Assembly (NCBI RefSeq): GCF_036227225.1
Contig: NZ_CP109444.1
Span: 8,537,501-8,601,500 of the forward strand
DNA from: Streptomyces sp. NBC_01478
GTDB lineage: Bacteria > Actinomycetota > Actinomycetes > Streptomycetales > Streptomycetaceae
Reading direction: 5' to 3'
Length of the DNA: 64,000 nt
The translations under genes were made by a program, and so were the position numbers. This document shows positions 34,163 to 43,235 of the stretch, piece by piece (positions within the stretch are counted from its first letter, which is position 1; the number at the start of each line of letters is the position of its first letter). The notes beneath the pieces are model-generated. The model searched no databases and had not been told where the DNA came from. It was given only the letters and a program-made list of their open reading frames with translations.

Positions 34163-35329
34163 ATGTCCGTCAACAGGGCCGCAGCCACTCGTATCGAGGT
34201 TCCGCGGGGACTCGCGGGCGTCGTCGTCACCGACACCCGAATCGGTGACGTCCGAGGGATCGAGGGCTTCTACCACTACCGCCAGTACTCCGCCGTCGAA
34301 CTCGCGCAGACCCGCGGCTTCGAGGACGTCTGGCATCTCCTCGCCCACGGCGAACTGCCGGACGCCGACCGGAGCGCCGCCTTCGCCGCCGAGACCGCCG
34401 CGCTGCGTCGGCTGCCCGACGAGGTGCGGGCCGCGCTGCCTGCCGTGGCGGCGGCGAGCGGGACGTCCGGACCGCTGTCCGGGATGCGTACGGCACTGTC
34501 GCTGCTCGGCGCCGCGAAGGGCTTCCGGCCGGTGTACGACATCGACGCGGACACCCGCCGCCAGGACACCGTCGTGGCGTCCGCGGCCGTACCGACGCTG
34601 CTGACCGCGCTGTACCGGCTGGGGCGGGGACTCGACCCCGTGGAGCCGCGCGAGGACCTCCCCTACGCGGCCAACTACCTGTACATGTTGACGGGTTCGG
34701 AGCCGGACAAGCAGCAGGCCAGGGCGATCGAGCAATACTTGATCTCAACCATTGACCACGGATTCAATGCGTCAACCTTCACCGCGCGGGTCATCGCGTC
34801 GACGGGGGCGGATGTGGCGGCCTGCCTGGTGGGGGCCGTAGGGGCGCTCTCGGGTCCGTTGCACGGAGGTGCGCCCAGCCGTGCCCTGGACACCCTGGAC
34901 GCGATCGGCACGCCGGACCGTATCGACCCGTGGATCCGCGAACGTGTCCTCGCCGGTGACCGCATCATGGGCTTCGGCCACGCGATCTACCGCACGGAGG
35001 ACCCCCGCTCGCGGATGCTGCGCGAGGTCGCCCAGCAGTTCGGCGGCCCGCGGGTCGAGTTCGCCGTAGAGGTCGAGCGCCAGGTCGAGGCGATCCTCGC
35101 CGAACTCAAGCCGGGGCGTGAGCTGCACACGAACGTCGAGTTCTACGCGGGGCTGGTGATGGAACTCTGCGGGCTGCCGCGGGAGATGTTCACGCCCACG
35201 TTCGCGGCGGCGCGGGTGGTGGGGTGGAGTGCGAACGTGGTGGAGCAGGCGGAGGACTCGAAGATCATCCGGCCGGTGGCTCGGTATGTGGGGGTGGAGG
35301 CGCCGGTGGCGGTGCCACCTGTGGGATGA
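34163..35329 (+). CDS. Citrate synthase (CitA-like)
   Basis: 388 aa. It condenses acetyl-CoA or a related acyl-CoA with oxaloacetate. Active-site blocks: His in GPLHGGAPS, His in IMGFGHAIYRTEDPRSRM, and NVEFYAGLVMELCG, where the usual catalytic Asp is replaced by Glu. The N-terminus (GLAGVVVTDTRIGDVRG, then GFYHYRQYSAVELA) is typical of actinobacterial citrate synthase 2. ATG at 34163 with AGGGAGGA 5 nt upstream, one of the best ribosome sites in the window. It is divergent from the HTH-fused paralogue and shares its palindromic operator. It may serve a pathway other than the main TCA cycle, such as 2-methylcitrate formation; the sequence alone does not decide this. Confidence 0.9.
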   Translation: MSVNRAAATRIEVPRGLAGVVVTDTRIGDVRGIEGFYHYRQYSAVELAQTRGFEDVWHLLAHGELPDADRSAAFAAETAALRRLPDEVRAALPAVAAASGTSGPLSGMRTALSLLGAAKGFRPVYDIDADTRRQDTVVASAAVPTLLTALYRLGRGLDPVEPREDLPYAANYLYMLTGSEPDKQQARAIEQYLISTIDHGFNASTFTARVIASTGADVAACLVGAVGALSGPLHGGAPSRALDTLDAIGTPDRIDPWIRERVLAGDRIMGFGHAIYRTEDPRSRMLREVAQQFGGPRVEFAVEVERQVEAILAELKPGRELHTNVEFYAGLVMELCGLPREMFTPTFAAARVVGWSANVVEQAEDSKIIRPVARYVGVEAPVAVPPVG

Positions 35330-35341
35330 CCGGATGCCGTT

Positions 35342-36052
35342 TCAAGGAGCCGAGGGGGTCGGCGGCGTCCCCCGATGCCGTGCTTCTTGGATTGCTTGCT
35401 CGAAGATCCTGAACAGGTGGCCTTCCGCGCTGTCGGGAGGCAGGGCTTCCTTGGCGCTGCGTGAACTGGCCCAGTAGCGGTTGAAGACAGGGCTCGCGAC
35501 GAGCCGCTGGGCGTGCGCGAGCATCTCGGGCTCCGTGATGCCGCCCCACCTGTAGACGAGCAGGTAGTGACCGAAGGTGAGGTTGGCGAAGAGGTTCTGG
35601 CGGAGAGTCCGCGGCGATTCCCCGGGATAGTCGTTCCAGACCTCCGCCAGGGCGGGGTCTGCCATCTGCATCTGCGTCAGCTGCACGTGCAGGCTGCGTA
35701 GATCCGCTTCCGCGCTACGCCGCAACTCCTGGCGGGAAGAGACCAACTCCTCGCGCTGCATGCTGAGTTCCTGGCGTTGCATCCGCAGTTCATGCTGTTG
35801 GAACAGGAGTGTGACCACGAGCAGGATGAGTGCCAGCCCCGAGAAGACAGCGCTTGCCCCGCCGAAGTAGTCACCGATGGAGCTGCGTTCGAGCGCCGTC
35901 TGCCGATTGCCGTTGGCTTCTTCGACGCCACTCACGAGCCAGCCGCTCACCACGACGGAAGCCGCGCCCACCAGGGCCGTGCCGGCTATCGCCGCCGCGA
36001 CCCAGGAGCTCACCGATAAGATCGATCGACGTATCGGACGATGTGTCGCCAT
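35342..36052 (-). CDS. DUF6082-type membrane/coiled-coil protein A
   Basis: 236 aa, ATG at 36052 with GGGGAGAGG upstream. Two membrane helices (about residues 15-40 and 62-83) are followed by a heptad-rich coiled coil (HELRMQRQELSMQREELV). The soluble C-terminal domain of about 110 residues contains DPALAEVW, LRQNLFANLTFGHYLLVYRW, and FNRYWASSRSAKEAL. This C-terminal domain is homologous to that of the protein at 36989-37543 (for example DPELAEVL and QYLFANALYTNLLLYYRIG). I believe both belong to the Streptomyces family DUF6082. The function is unknown. It is the last of four minus-strand genes in two paralogous pairs. Confidence 0.75.
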   Translation of the reverse strand: MATHRPIRRSILSVSSWVAAAIAGTALVGAASVVVSGWLVSGVEEANGNRQTALERSSIGDYFGGASAVFSGLALILLVVTLLFQQHELRMQRQELSMQREELVSSRQELRRSAEADLRSLHVQLTQMQMADPALAEVWNDYPGESPRTLRQNLFANLTFGHYLLVYRWGGITEPEMLAHAQRLVASPVFNRYWASSRSAKEALPPDSAEGHLFRIFEQAIQEARHRGTPPTPSAP

Positions 36053-36179
36053 CTGCCTCTCCCCATTTCGGCCTGCGGCATTCTGCCCCGGCCGCAGGCG
36101 GAGAAACGGACACCGCTGTGAGGGTGAGGGCGTGAGCACCTGCCTGCTCCGGGAGAGTTGGCGCAGGCAGGCAGGCATG

Positions 36180-36467
36180 TCACTTGTCAGGGATGAAGGC
36201 CCTGGCGCAAGTCAGCGTCTCGCGGTCGACCACCACGACGATTTCGTATCGGTTCAATTCCCGCATGTCCGGATACGCTTGCTGGATCTTCGTGGTCTCT
36301 TCTGTGCCGATTACCGCGAACCGGCCATCAGTCAGTTCGAAGACGTCCGGACAGGTCGAGCCGGAGTGGCTGTCACGCGACCGCGGAGGGAGGCCGATGC
36401 GCCGTGCTATGCGGAGAGGGTCGCCTGGCGATCGGCAGGCGTTCTTCCGCCCGAGATGGATGCTCAT
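36180..36467 (-). CDS. Small 'CPDVFEL' protein A, unknown function
   Basis: 95 aa, ATG at 36467 with AAGGA 9 nt upstream. The core is STCPDVFELTDGRFAVIGTE followed by the helix TTKIQQAYPDMRELNRYEIVV and DRETLTCARAFIPDK. The same architecture recurs in the next gene upstream (CPDIFELADGSFAIIGTD ... YERIVVITRETLIRAKADIP), so the two are paralogues. The compact alpha/beta pattern with one conserved Cys has no recognised catalytic motif. It lies between protein B and the DUF6082-type gene A on the same strand, with short gaps, consistent with an operon. Function unknown. Confidence 0.7.
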   Translation of the reverse strand: MSIHLGRKNACRSPGDPLRIARRIGLPPRSRDSHSGSTCPDVFELTDGRFAVIGTEETTKIQQAYPDMRELNRYEIVVVVDRETLTCARAFIPDK

Positions 36468-36510
36468 CTGTGGTCCTTGGAGGTGGCAGAGTGGGGATAG
36501 ACCGGGGCCT

Positions 36511-36750
36511 TCAGGCCTCTGGAATATCGGCCTTGGCCCGGATCAGGGTCTCGCGAGTGATGACCACGATCCGCTCGTAGTCGGCGCGCGCGGCGTCGGC
36601 CGGGAGACGGGAGTCCAGAGAGTCAGTGACGTCCGTGCCGATGATGGCGAAGCTGCCGTCGGCCAATTCGAAGATGTCTGGACACGTCCCACCGTTTGTG
36701 CTGCCTCTGTCGCGTGGCGACGCACCGAGGCGGCGGATGATCTGACTCAC
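36511..36750 (-). CDS. Small 'CPDIFEL' protein B, unknown function
   Basis: 79 aa from a GTG at 36750, which has GAGGAAA about 8 nt upstream; longer in-frame extensions contain improbable sequence. It opens MSQIIRRLGASPRDRGSTNG, then CPDIFELADGSFAIIGTDVT, an acidic helix, and YERIVVITRETLIRAKADIPEA. It shares the CPD(I/V)FEL...IGT...RETL.A.A.IP pattern with the protein encoded 44 bp downstream. I recall similar small proteins in other streptomycetes, often as several copies per genome, but know of no assigned role. Possibly a regulatory or partner protein for the DUF6082-type membrane proteins beside it. Confidence 0.7.
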   Translation of the reverse strand: MSQIIRRLGASPRDRGSTNGGTCPDIFELADGSFAIIGTDVTDSLDSRLPADAARADYERIVVITRETLIRAKADIPEA

Positions 36751-36988
36751 TGTTGGTTTCCTCTGATTGCGCGAATGACGTTTCGTTTCTTGCACACAGC
36801 AGCGGCGGGGAACGAAGCGGCCCTGTGGGGTGTGCTCGTCATCCTGCGGCGTGGGCGACGGTCTTGTGGAGTCGCTCCACGCGATCACGTGTGAGTCAAC
36901 CCCAGCAGCCGCTCGGACAACGGGAAACGTGACTTTTTCGTTATCGCCCGTGGGTGTGATTTCGCGAGCGCGGGCGCCTCGCCCCCCG

Positions 36989-37543
36989 TCACGCGCTCGG
37001 TGGCTCGCCCACGACCCACCACTCCTCCGTGTCCGCCTCTTCGAGGCTCTGGAGCAACTCGTCGACGAGCCAACCGAGTTCGGCCTCGTCCGTGTCGGCG
37101 AGGCTCGCGCGCTGCTGCCGCGTGGCATGCCAGTAGTCCCTGACGATCGGATTCTGGAACATGCCGCGGACGTGCTTGAAGAACTCTTCCTTGTTCAGAT
37201 TGCCGATCCGGTAGTACAGCAGCAGGTTCGTGTACAGGGCGTTGGCGAACAGGTACTGGCGGCGCTGCTTGGGTGACACGGACACCTCGTAGATGTCCAG
37301 AACCTCCGCGAGCTCGGGATCGTCGATCGCCTTGCTGAGCAGTTCCCAGTGCTGCCGTTGCTGGCTGGCCAGGTCCGCATGCCGCTGGGCGTGAACCGCC
37401 CGTTCCATGGTCTCCAGTCGGAGGCGGAGAGCCTGCAGCCGTCGGCGCTGTACTGCCAAGCCGGCGAGGGCGCCCGCGGCTGCCCCGATGCCGGACACGG
37501 CTGCTGTGCTCAGCCCTCGTGTCCCCGTGTTCCGTGTGGCCAT
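36989..37543 (-). CDS. DUF6082-type membrane/coiled-coil protein B
   Basis: 184 aa, ATG at 37543. A single short hydrophobic segment (about residues 12-31; SGIGAAAGALAGLAV) is followed by a basic coiled coil (RRRLQALRLRLETMERAVHA). The conserved C-terminal domain contains HWELLSKAIDDPELAEVLDI, QYLFANALYTNLLLYYRIG and FQNPIVRDYWHATRQQRASL, and ends in an acidic tail. It is homologous to the protein at 35342-36052 but lacks that protein's second helix. The 238-bp gap to the next gene (36751-36988) shows no ORF. Function unknown; a membrane-anchored signalling or effector scaffold is a guess. Confidence 0.75.
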   Translation of the reverse strand: MATRNTGTRGLSTAAVSGIGAAAGALAGLAVQRRRLQALRLRLETMERAVHAQRHADLASQQRQHWELLSKAIDDPELAEVLDIYEVSVSPKQRRQYLFANALYTNLLLYYRIGNLNKEEFFKHVRGMFQNPIVRDYWHATRQQRASLADTDEAELGWLVDELLQSLEEADTEEWWVVGEPPSA

Positions 37544-37874
37544 GTCAACAACCCCCGAATCAGGCGGCCGTCCGCCGGTCGTCGGGGTGCGGGTCGACTG
37601 ATGGGGACCGGCGAGCGATGGGCGGCGCTTGCCGTCTCCCAGAGTGCCGAGCGGCTCTGATCGGCAGGGAGGCGGAGAGGAGGCGCACGGAGGGAAGCGA
37701 GGGTCGCACGAACCGGCGCCTTCCCCAACGTCTGCCCCGCAAGTGCTGCTAACAATCGTTCACTTCGCGGCGATTCTTCCGGCTCGTATCCTGGGGCGGC
37801 ATTCAACCTCCGTACGTGCACCCGACCATCCGGCCGCGATCCGGTGCACGCGTCGGCGTGAAAGAGGTCGCACG
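37544..37874. other. Divergent spacer between the DUF6082-type gene and the CobW-type gene
   Basis: 331 bp. The in-frame extension of the downstream gene looks untranslated. A short AACAATCGTT palindrome (near 37750) is present, but it is not a good Zur site. No terminator, RNA or extra gene could be supported. Confidence 0.35.
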
Positions 37875-39083
37875 TTGAGCCAGCAGAGCCCGAGCGCAAG
37901 CCCGAGCCCGAGCGCAAGCCCGCGCCCGAGTCCGCGCCCGAGTCCGAGCGCAAGCCCCGGTACGGATCCGGCATCGGTTCCGGTCCCGAATCCCGGCTCG
38001 GGGCCGAGTCGCCCGCAGATCCCGGTCCTCGTCCTCGCCGGATTCCTCGGTTCCGGCAAGACGACCCTGCTCAACCACCTCCTGCACCGCAGCGGAGGCA
38101 GCCGTATCGGCGCCATCGTCAATGACTTCGGGGCGATCGAGATCGACGCGCTCGCCGTGGCCGGTGCACTCGGCGACTCGACCGTCTCGCTCGGCAACGG
38201 GTGCCTGTGCTGTGCCGTCGACGCCAGTGAACTCGACGTCTACCTGGAGCGGTTGGCCGGGCCCGCCGCCGGTATCGACGTCATCGTCATCGAGGCCAGC
38301 GGGCTCGCCGAACCGGAGGAACTGGTGCGCATGCTGCTCGCCAGCGAGCATCCGGGGATCGTCTACGGCGGGCTCGTCGAGGTCGTCGACGCCGCAGAGT
38401 TCGACGACACGCGCGCGAAGCACCCCGAGATCGACCGGCATCTCTCCCTCGCCGACCTCGTCGTCGTGAACAAGCTCGACCGGGCGGTCGACGCCCCGCG
38501 GGTCCTCGGACTCGTCCGCTCGCTCACCGACCGAGCCGCCGTGGTGCCCGCCACCTACGGCCGTATCGACCCGGAGTTCCTCTTCGACTGTCGGCCGAGC
38601 GAGGAACGCGTCGGGCAGTTGACCTTCGACGACCTGCACGACCACGCCGGTGAGGAGGGGGACGAACACGCCGCGCACGCCGACCACTTGCACACCGCCT
38701 ACGACAGTCTTTCCTTCGCCTCCGACAGTGCGCCCATGGATCCGCGACGGCTGATGACGTTCCTGGACAGCAGGCCCGAGGGGCTCTACCGCATCAAGGG
38801 GTACGTCGATTTCGGCGCCCACGATGCCCGCAACCGGTACGCCGTGCACGCCGTAGGACGGTTCCTGCGCTTCTATCCCGAGCCCTGGGCGGACGGCGAC
38901 ACCCGGCTGACCCAGCTCGTGCTCATCGGCACCGGCCTCGACCTGCCCGCCCTCGGCAAGGAGTTGGAGGCGTGCAAGGACGACGACGCCCCACACGCCG
39001 ACGAGCACGGCATGTGGGGCGTCCTGCGTTACGTACAAGAGCCGGACCAGGAGCCCGAGTTGGACCTGGAGCCCGAAGCCTGA
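37875..39083 (+). CDS. CobW/COG0523-family GTPase (metal chaperone type)
   Basis: 402 aa from a TTG at 37875 preceded by AAGAGG. The first 45 residues are a Ser/Pro repeat (SPSASPSPSASPRPSPRP). The P-loop reads GFLGSGKTTLLNHLL, then the family CxCC metal motif in GNGCLCCAV, EASGLAEPEEL, and NKLD for guanine recognition. A His/Asp/Glu-rich loop (DHAGEEGDEHAAHADHLH) and the C-terminal CobW_C domain (GLYRIKGYVDFG) complete the fold. Such GTPases deliver zinc or other metals to client enzymes. No Zur box is convincing upstream. It is convergent with parC, only 12 bp between stops. Confidence 0.9.
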   Translation: MSQQSPSASPSPSASPRPSPRPSPSASPGTDPASVPVPNPGSGPSRPQIPVLVLAGFLGSGKTTLLNHLLHRSGGSRIGAIVNDFGAIEIDALAVAGALGDSTVSLGNGCLCCAVDASELDVYLERLAGPAAGIDVIVIEASGLAEPEELVRMLLASEHPGIVYGGLVEVVDAAEFDDTRAKHPEIDRHLSLADLVVVNKLDRAVDAPRVLGLVRSLTDRAAVVPATYGRIDPEFLFDCRPSEERVGQLTFDDLHDHAGEEGDEHAAHADHLHTAYDSLSFASDSAPMDPRRLMTFLDSRPEGLYRIKGYVDFGAHDARNRYAVHAVGRFLRFYPEPWADGDTRLTQLVLIGTGLDLPALGKELEACKDDDAPHADEHGMWGVLRYVQEPDQEPELDLEPEA

Positions 39084-39095
39084 GGAGGGCAGCGG

Positions 39096-41552
39096 CTACA
39101 CCGGGCCCGCCACCACCGACACCGTCTTCGGGAGCGACACGCCCGAGCCGTCGCGGCGCGGGTCCATCTCCGGGAGCTCCGCCGGTGTGCCGTCCCGTTG
39201 GGCCGCCTTCGCCGGTACGGGGCCCGCCCAGGCCAGGGAGAGGCAGTCCTCGCCCTTCAGGAAGCGCTGGCAGCGGACGCCGCCGGTGGCGCGGCCCTTG
39301 CGGGGGTACTGGTCGAACGGGGTCAGCTTGGCCGTCGTCTGGACGGAGTCGTCGAGCGTGCCGCGCGAGCCCGCGACCGTGAAGACGACCGCGTCCACGG
39401 CGGGGTCGACGGCCGTGAAGGAGATGACCTTCGCGCCCTCGGTGAGTTTGATGCCCGCCATGCCGCCGGCCGCGCGGCCCTGGGGGCGCACCTGGGAGGC
39501 CTGGTAGCGCAGCAGTTGGGCGTCGTCCGCGATGAAGACCAGGTCCTCCTCGCCGGTCCGCAACTCGACGGCGCCGACGATCCGGTCGCCGTCCTTGAGC
39601 GTGATGACCTCCAACTCCTCCTTGTTCGTGGGGTAGTCGGGGACCACGCGCTTGACGACGCCCTGTTCCGTGCCGATGGCCAGGCCCGGGGACGACTCGT
39701 CGAGGGTCGTCAGACAGATGACCGTCTCGCCCTCGTCCAGGGAGACGAACTCCGTGACCGGCGCGCCGCCGGAGAGGTTCGGCGCGGCGGCCGTCTCCGG
39801 GAGCTGGGGGAGGTCGACGACGTTGATGCGCAGGAGGCGGCCGGCCGAGGTGACCGCGCCCAGTTCGCCGCGGGCCGTCGCCGGGACCGCCGAGACGATC
39901 ACGTCGTGCTTGACGCGCCGGGCCTCGGCGTCCTCCGGGAAGGGTTCGCCGTTCGCCGTACGGGCCAGCAGGCCCGTCGAGGAGAGCAGCACCCGGCACG
40001 GGTCGTCGGCGACCTGGAGCGGCACGGTGGCGGAGGGGGCGCCCGCCGACTCCAGCAGGACCGTACGCCGGTCGGTGCCGAACTTCTTTGCCACCGCGGC
40101 CAGTTCGGTCGATACCAGCTTGCGCAGCTCGGTGTCCGACTCCAGGATGCGGGTCAACTCCGCGATCTCCGCGGTGAGTCGCTCCATCTCCGACTCCAGC
40201 TCGATCCGGTCGAACCGGGTGAGCCGGCGCAGCGGCGTGTCCAGGATGTACTGCGTCTGGATGTCCGACAGTGAGAAGCGCTCCATCAGACTCTGCTTCG
40301 CCTGCGCGGAGTTGTCGCTGGAGCGGATGATCCGGATGACCTCATCGATGTCGATGAGCGCGGTGAGCAGGCCCTCCACCAGGTGGAGGCGGTCGCGCCG
40401 CTTGGTGCGGCGGAACTCGCTGCGTCGCCGTACGACATTGAAGCGGTGGTCGAGATAGACCTCCAGGAGTTCCTTGAGGCCCAGCGTGAGGGGCTGGCCG
40501 TCGACCAACGCCACGTTGTTGATGCCGAAGGACTCCTCCATCGGCGTCAGCTTGTAGAGCTGCTCCAGGACCGCTTCCGGTACGAAGCCGTTCTTGATCT
40601 CGATGACCAGGCGCAGGCCGTGCGCGCGGTCGGTGAGGTCCTTGACGTCGGCGATGCCCTGCAGCTTCTTCGCGCCGACCAGGTCCTTGATCTTCGCGAT
40701 CACCTTCTCGGGGCCTACGGAGAAGGGCAGTTCGGTGACGACGATGCCCTTGCGGCGCGCTGTCACGTTGTCCACGGCGACCGTGGCGCGGATCTTGAAG
40801 GTGCCGCGGCCCGTCTCGTACGCGTCCCGGATGCCGGTGAGGCCGACGATCCGGCCGCCCGTCGGCAGGTCGGGGCCGGGGACGTGCCGCATCAGGCTGT
40901 CCAGGTCCGCGTTCGGATAGCGGATCAAGTGGCGGGCGGCGGCGATGACTTCGCCCAGGTTGTGCGGCGGCATGTTGGTGGCCATGCCGACGGCGATGCC
41001 CGACGAGCCGTTCACCAGGAGGTTCGGGAAGGCGGCGGGCAGGGCCACCGGCTCCTGCTCCTGGCCGTCGTAGTTCGGGGTGAAGTCGACCGTGTCCTCG
41101 TCGATCGACTCGGTCATCAGGTTGGCCGCTTCGGACGGCCGGCACTCGGTGTACCGCATGGCGGCCGGCGGGTCGTCGTTGCCCAGCGAGCCGAAGTTGC
41201 CGTGGCCGTCGGCCAGCGGCACGCGCATCGAGAAGGGCTGCGCCATGCGCACCAGGGCGTCGTAGATCGACGCGTCGCCGTGCGGGTGCAGCTTGCCCAT
41301 TACTTCACCGACGACACGAGCACACTTGACGTACCCCCGGTCGGGACGCAAGCCCATCTCGTCCATCTGGTAGACGATCCGTCGGTGGACCGGCTTCAGG
41401 CCGTCCCGGGCGTCCGGCAGGGCTCGGGAGTAGATGACCGAGTACGCGTACTCAAGGTAGGAGCCCTGCATCTCGTCGACGACGTCGATGTCGAGGATCC
41501 GCTCCTCGAACGAGTCGTCGGGCGGCGGGGTCTTCGTGCTGCGGCGGGCCAT
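39096..41552 (-). CDS. parC: DNA topoisomerase IV subunit A
   Basis: 818-aa DNA-cleaving subunit that acts with ParE (18513). The winged-helix core has the catalytic Tyr in [10 protein letters not shown] and the quinolone-region [17 protein letters not shown], in which Ala stands at the position of E. coli GyrA Ser83, as in mycobacteria. The tower and coiled coil follow ([20 protein letters not shown]), then a C-terminal beta-propeller with repeated blades ([23 protein letters not shown]). It lacks a clear canonical GyrA box (QRRGGKG), having RPQGRAAGG and [10 protein letters not shown] instead, which supports ParC. ATG at 41552 with GAGGAG upstream; the in-frame extension is not protein-like. 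Confidence 0.93.
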   Translation of the reverse strand: MARRSTKTPPPDDSFEERILDIDVVDEMQGSYLEYAYSVIYSRALPDARDGLKPVHRRIVYQMDEMGLRPDRGYVKCARVVGEVMGKLHPHGDASIYDALVRMAQPFSMRVPLADGHGNFGSLGNDDPPAAMRYTECRPSEAANLMTESIDEDTVDFTPNYDGQEQEPVALPAAFPNLLVNGSSGIAVGMATNMPPHNLGEVIAAARHLIRYPNADLDSLMRHVPGPDLPTGGRIVGLTGIRDAYETGRGTFKIRATVAVDNVTARRKGIVVTELPFSVGPEKVIAKIKDLVGAKKLQGIADVKDLTDRAHGLRLVIEIKNGFVPEAVLEQLYKLTPMEESFGINNVALVDGQPLTLGLKELLEVYLDHRFNVVRRRSEFRRTKRRDRLHLVEGLLTALIDIDEVIRIIRSSDNSAQAKQSLMERFSLSDIQTQYILDTPLRRLTRFDRIELESEMERLTAEIAELTRILESDTELRKLVSTELAAVAKKFGTDRRTVLLESAGAPSATVPLQVADDPCRVLLSSTGLLARTANGEPFPEDAEARRVKHDVIVSAVPATARGELGAVTSAGRLLRINVVDLPQLPETAAAPNLSGGAPVTEFVSLDEGETVICLTTLDESSPGLAIGTEQGVVKRVVPDYPTNKEELEVITLKDGDRIVGAVELRTGEEDLVFIADDAQLLRYQASQVRPQGRAAGGMAGIKLTEGAKVISFTAVDPAVDAVVFTVAGSRGTLDDSVQTTAKLTPFDQYPRKGRATGGVRCQRFLKGEDCLSLAWAGPVPAKAAQRDGTPAELPEMDPRRDGSGVSLPKTVSVVAGPV

Positions 41553-41879
41553 CGCTGCCGGCTCCTCTTTTCTGGTCGCTCGCCTGGGGGTCGCTCCCCT
41601 TCGGCTCACTCGTGCTGAAGCGTGAACGGGGTCTTGACGTGAACCATTGTGGACCGCGGCACTGACAACGCGGACCAGGACCCGGCGTTGGCCGCTCGGC
41701 TCCGTCACCGACGGCTGCCGCGTGGGTCCACGTGTGCGACTGCCCGCAGGCTACGCGATCTCGCTCTCGGCGTACGTCCGCCGGGAACTTCGCCGACGGT
41801 CCGCACGCTTGCATACAGTGGCGGGACGAGCAGGATTTCTGCGGTTCCAGCCAGAGAATCCGCGATCGAAGGGACGTAC
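41553..41879. other. Divergent promoter region, parC / M16 peptidases
   Basis: 327 bp that must hold promoters for both genes. A TTGACG hexamer (41634-41639) is a possible -35 on the plus strand, but no good -10 follows at normal spacing. No ORF or hairpin worth reporting. Confidence 0.35.
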
Positions 41880-43235
41880 ATGCCCATGGGTCACACGGCC
41901 ACCGCCGAGGCAGGGTCCGGCGGTCTGACAGCGACCGAACACCGTTTGGCCAACGGTCTGCGCGTGGTGCTCTCCGAGGACCACCTGACCCCGGTCGCGG
42001 CGGTGTGCCTCTGGTACGACGTCGGTTCCCGCCACGAGGTCAAGGGGCGTACCGGCCTGGCTCACCTCTTCGAGCACCTGATGTTCCAGGGCTCCGGACA
42101 GGTGAAGGGCAACGGCCACTTCGAGCTGGTGCAGGGCGCGGGCGGTTCGCTCAACGGCACCACCAGTTTCGAGCGCACGAACTACTTCGAGACCATGCCC
42201 ACCCACCAGTTGGAGCTCGCCCTCTGGCTCGAAGCCGACCGCATGGGCTCCCTGCTGGCCGCCCTGGACGAAGAGTCCATGGAGAACCAGCGGGACGTCG
42301 TCAAGAACGAACGCCGTCAGCGCTACGACAACGTGCCCTACGGGACGGCGTTCGAGAAGCTGACCGCCCTCGCCTATCCGGAGGGCCACCCCTACCACCA
42401 CACGCCCATCGGCTCGATGGCGGACCTGGACGCGGCCACCCTGGAGGACGCGCGCGCGTTCTTCCGCACCTACTACGCGCCCAACAACGCGGTCCTGTCC
42501 GTGGTCGGCGACATCGACCCCGAGCAGACGCTCGCCTGGATCGAGAAGTACTTCGGGTCCATCGCGGCGCACGACGGCAAGCCCACGCCCCGTGACGGCT
42601 CGCTGCCCGACACGATGGGCGGCGAGCTGCGCGAGGTCGTCGTCGAGGAGGTCCCGGCCCGCGCCCTGATGTGCGCCTACCGGCTCCCGGAGGACGGCAC
42701 GCGCGCGTCCGACGCGGCCGACCTCGCCCTCACCATCCTGGGCGGCGGCGAGTCCTCTCTCCTCTACAACCGCCTTGTACGACGCGACCGTACGGCCGTG
42801 GCGGCCGGCTTCGGTCTGCTGCGGCTGGCCGGAGCGCCCTCCCTGGGGTGGCTGGACGTCAAGACGTCCGGTGACGTCGAGGTGCCGGTCATCGAGGCCG
42901 CCATCGACGAGGAGCTCGCCCGGTTCGCGGCGGAGGGCCCCACGGCCGAGGAAATGGAGCGCGCCCAGGCCCAGTTGGAGCGCGAGTGGCTGGACCGGCT
43001 GGGCACGGTCGCGGGCCGCGCCGACGAACTGTGCCGGTACGCCGTCCTGTTCGGCGACCCGCAGCTCGCCCTGACCGCCGTACAGCGCGTCCTCGACGTG
43101 ACGGCGGAGGAGGTCCAGGAGGCCGCCAAGGCCCGCCTGCGCCCCGACAACCGCGCGGTGCTCGTGTACGAGCCCATCGCGGACGAGGATGACGAAGCAG
43201 AGGCCGGCGACGAGAACGAGGAGGCGGCCAAGTGA
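41880..43235 (+). CDS. M16 zinc metallopeptidase, catalytic subunit
   Basis: 451 aa, ATG at 41880 with AAGGGA 6 nt upstream. The inverted zinc motif HLFEH is at residues 62-66 (His62 and His66 bind Zn, Glu65 is the base), with the distal Glu in the helix ENQRDVVKNERRQRYDN. Both halves of the M16 fold are present, including FERTNYFETMP and the C-terminal MERAQAQLEREWLDRLG. There is no signal peptide, so it is cytosolic. It overlaps the next gene (an M16 homologue without the zinc motif) by 4 bp, and the two should form a two-subunit, processing-peptidase-like enzyme. Its C-terminus is acidic (DEDDEAEAGDENEE). Confidence 0.93.
   Translation: MPMGHTATAEAGSGGLTATEHRLANGLRVVLSEDHLTPVAAVCLWYDVGSRHEVKGRTGLAHLFEHLMFQGSGQVKGNGHFELVQGAGGSLNGTTSFERTNYFETMPTHQLELALWLEADRMGSLLAALDEESMENQRDVVKNERRQRYDNVPYGTAFEKLTALAYPEGHPYHHTPIGSMADLDAATLEDARAFFRTYYAPNNAVLSVVGDIDPEQTLAWIEKYFGSIAAHDGKPTPRDGSLPDTMGGELREVVVEEVPARALMCAYRLPEDGTRASDAADLALTILGGGESSLLYNRLVRRDRTAVAAGFGLLRLAGAPSLGWLDVKTSGDVEVPVIEAAIDEELARFAAEGPTAEEMERAQAQLEREWLDRLGTVAGRADELCRYAVLFGDPQLALTAVQRVLDVTAEEVQEAAKARLRPDNRAVLVYEPIADEDDEAEAGDENEEAAK

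Noticed and set aside
37740..37765. Zur-box-like AACAATCGTT before the CobW-type gene
   Set aside because: Only the centre matches; the outer halves of the Zur consensus are absent, so zinc control is not supported.
41649..41879. In-frame 5' extension of the M16 catalytic subunit
   Set aside because: The extension is basic and unstructured, and the ATG at 41880 has a good ribosome site.
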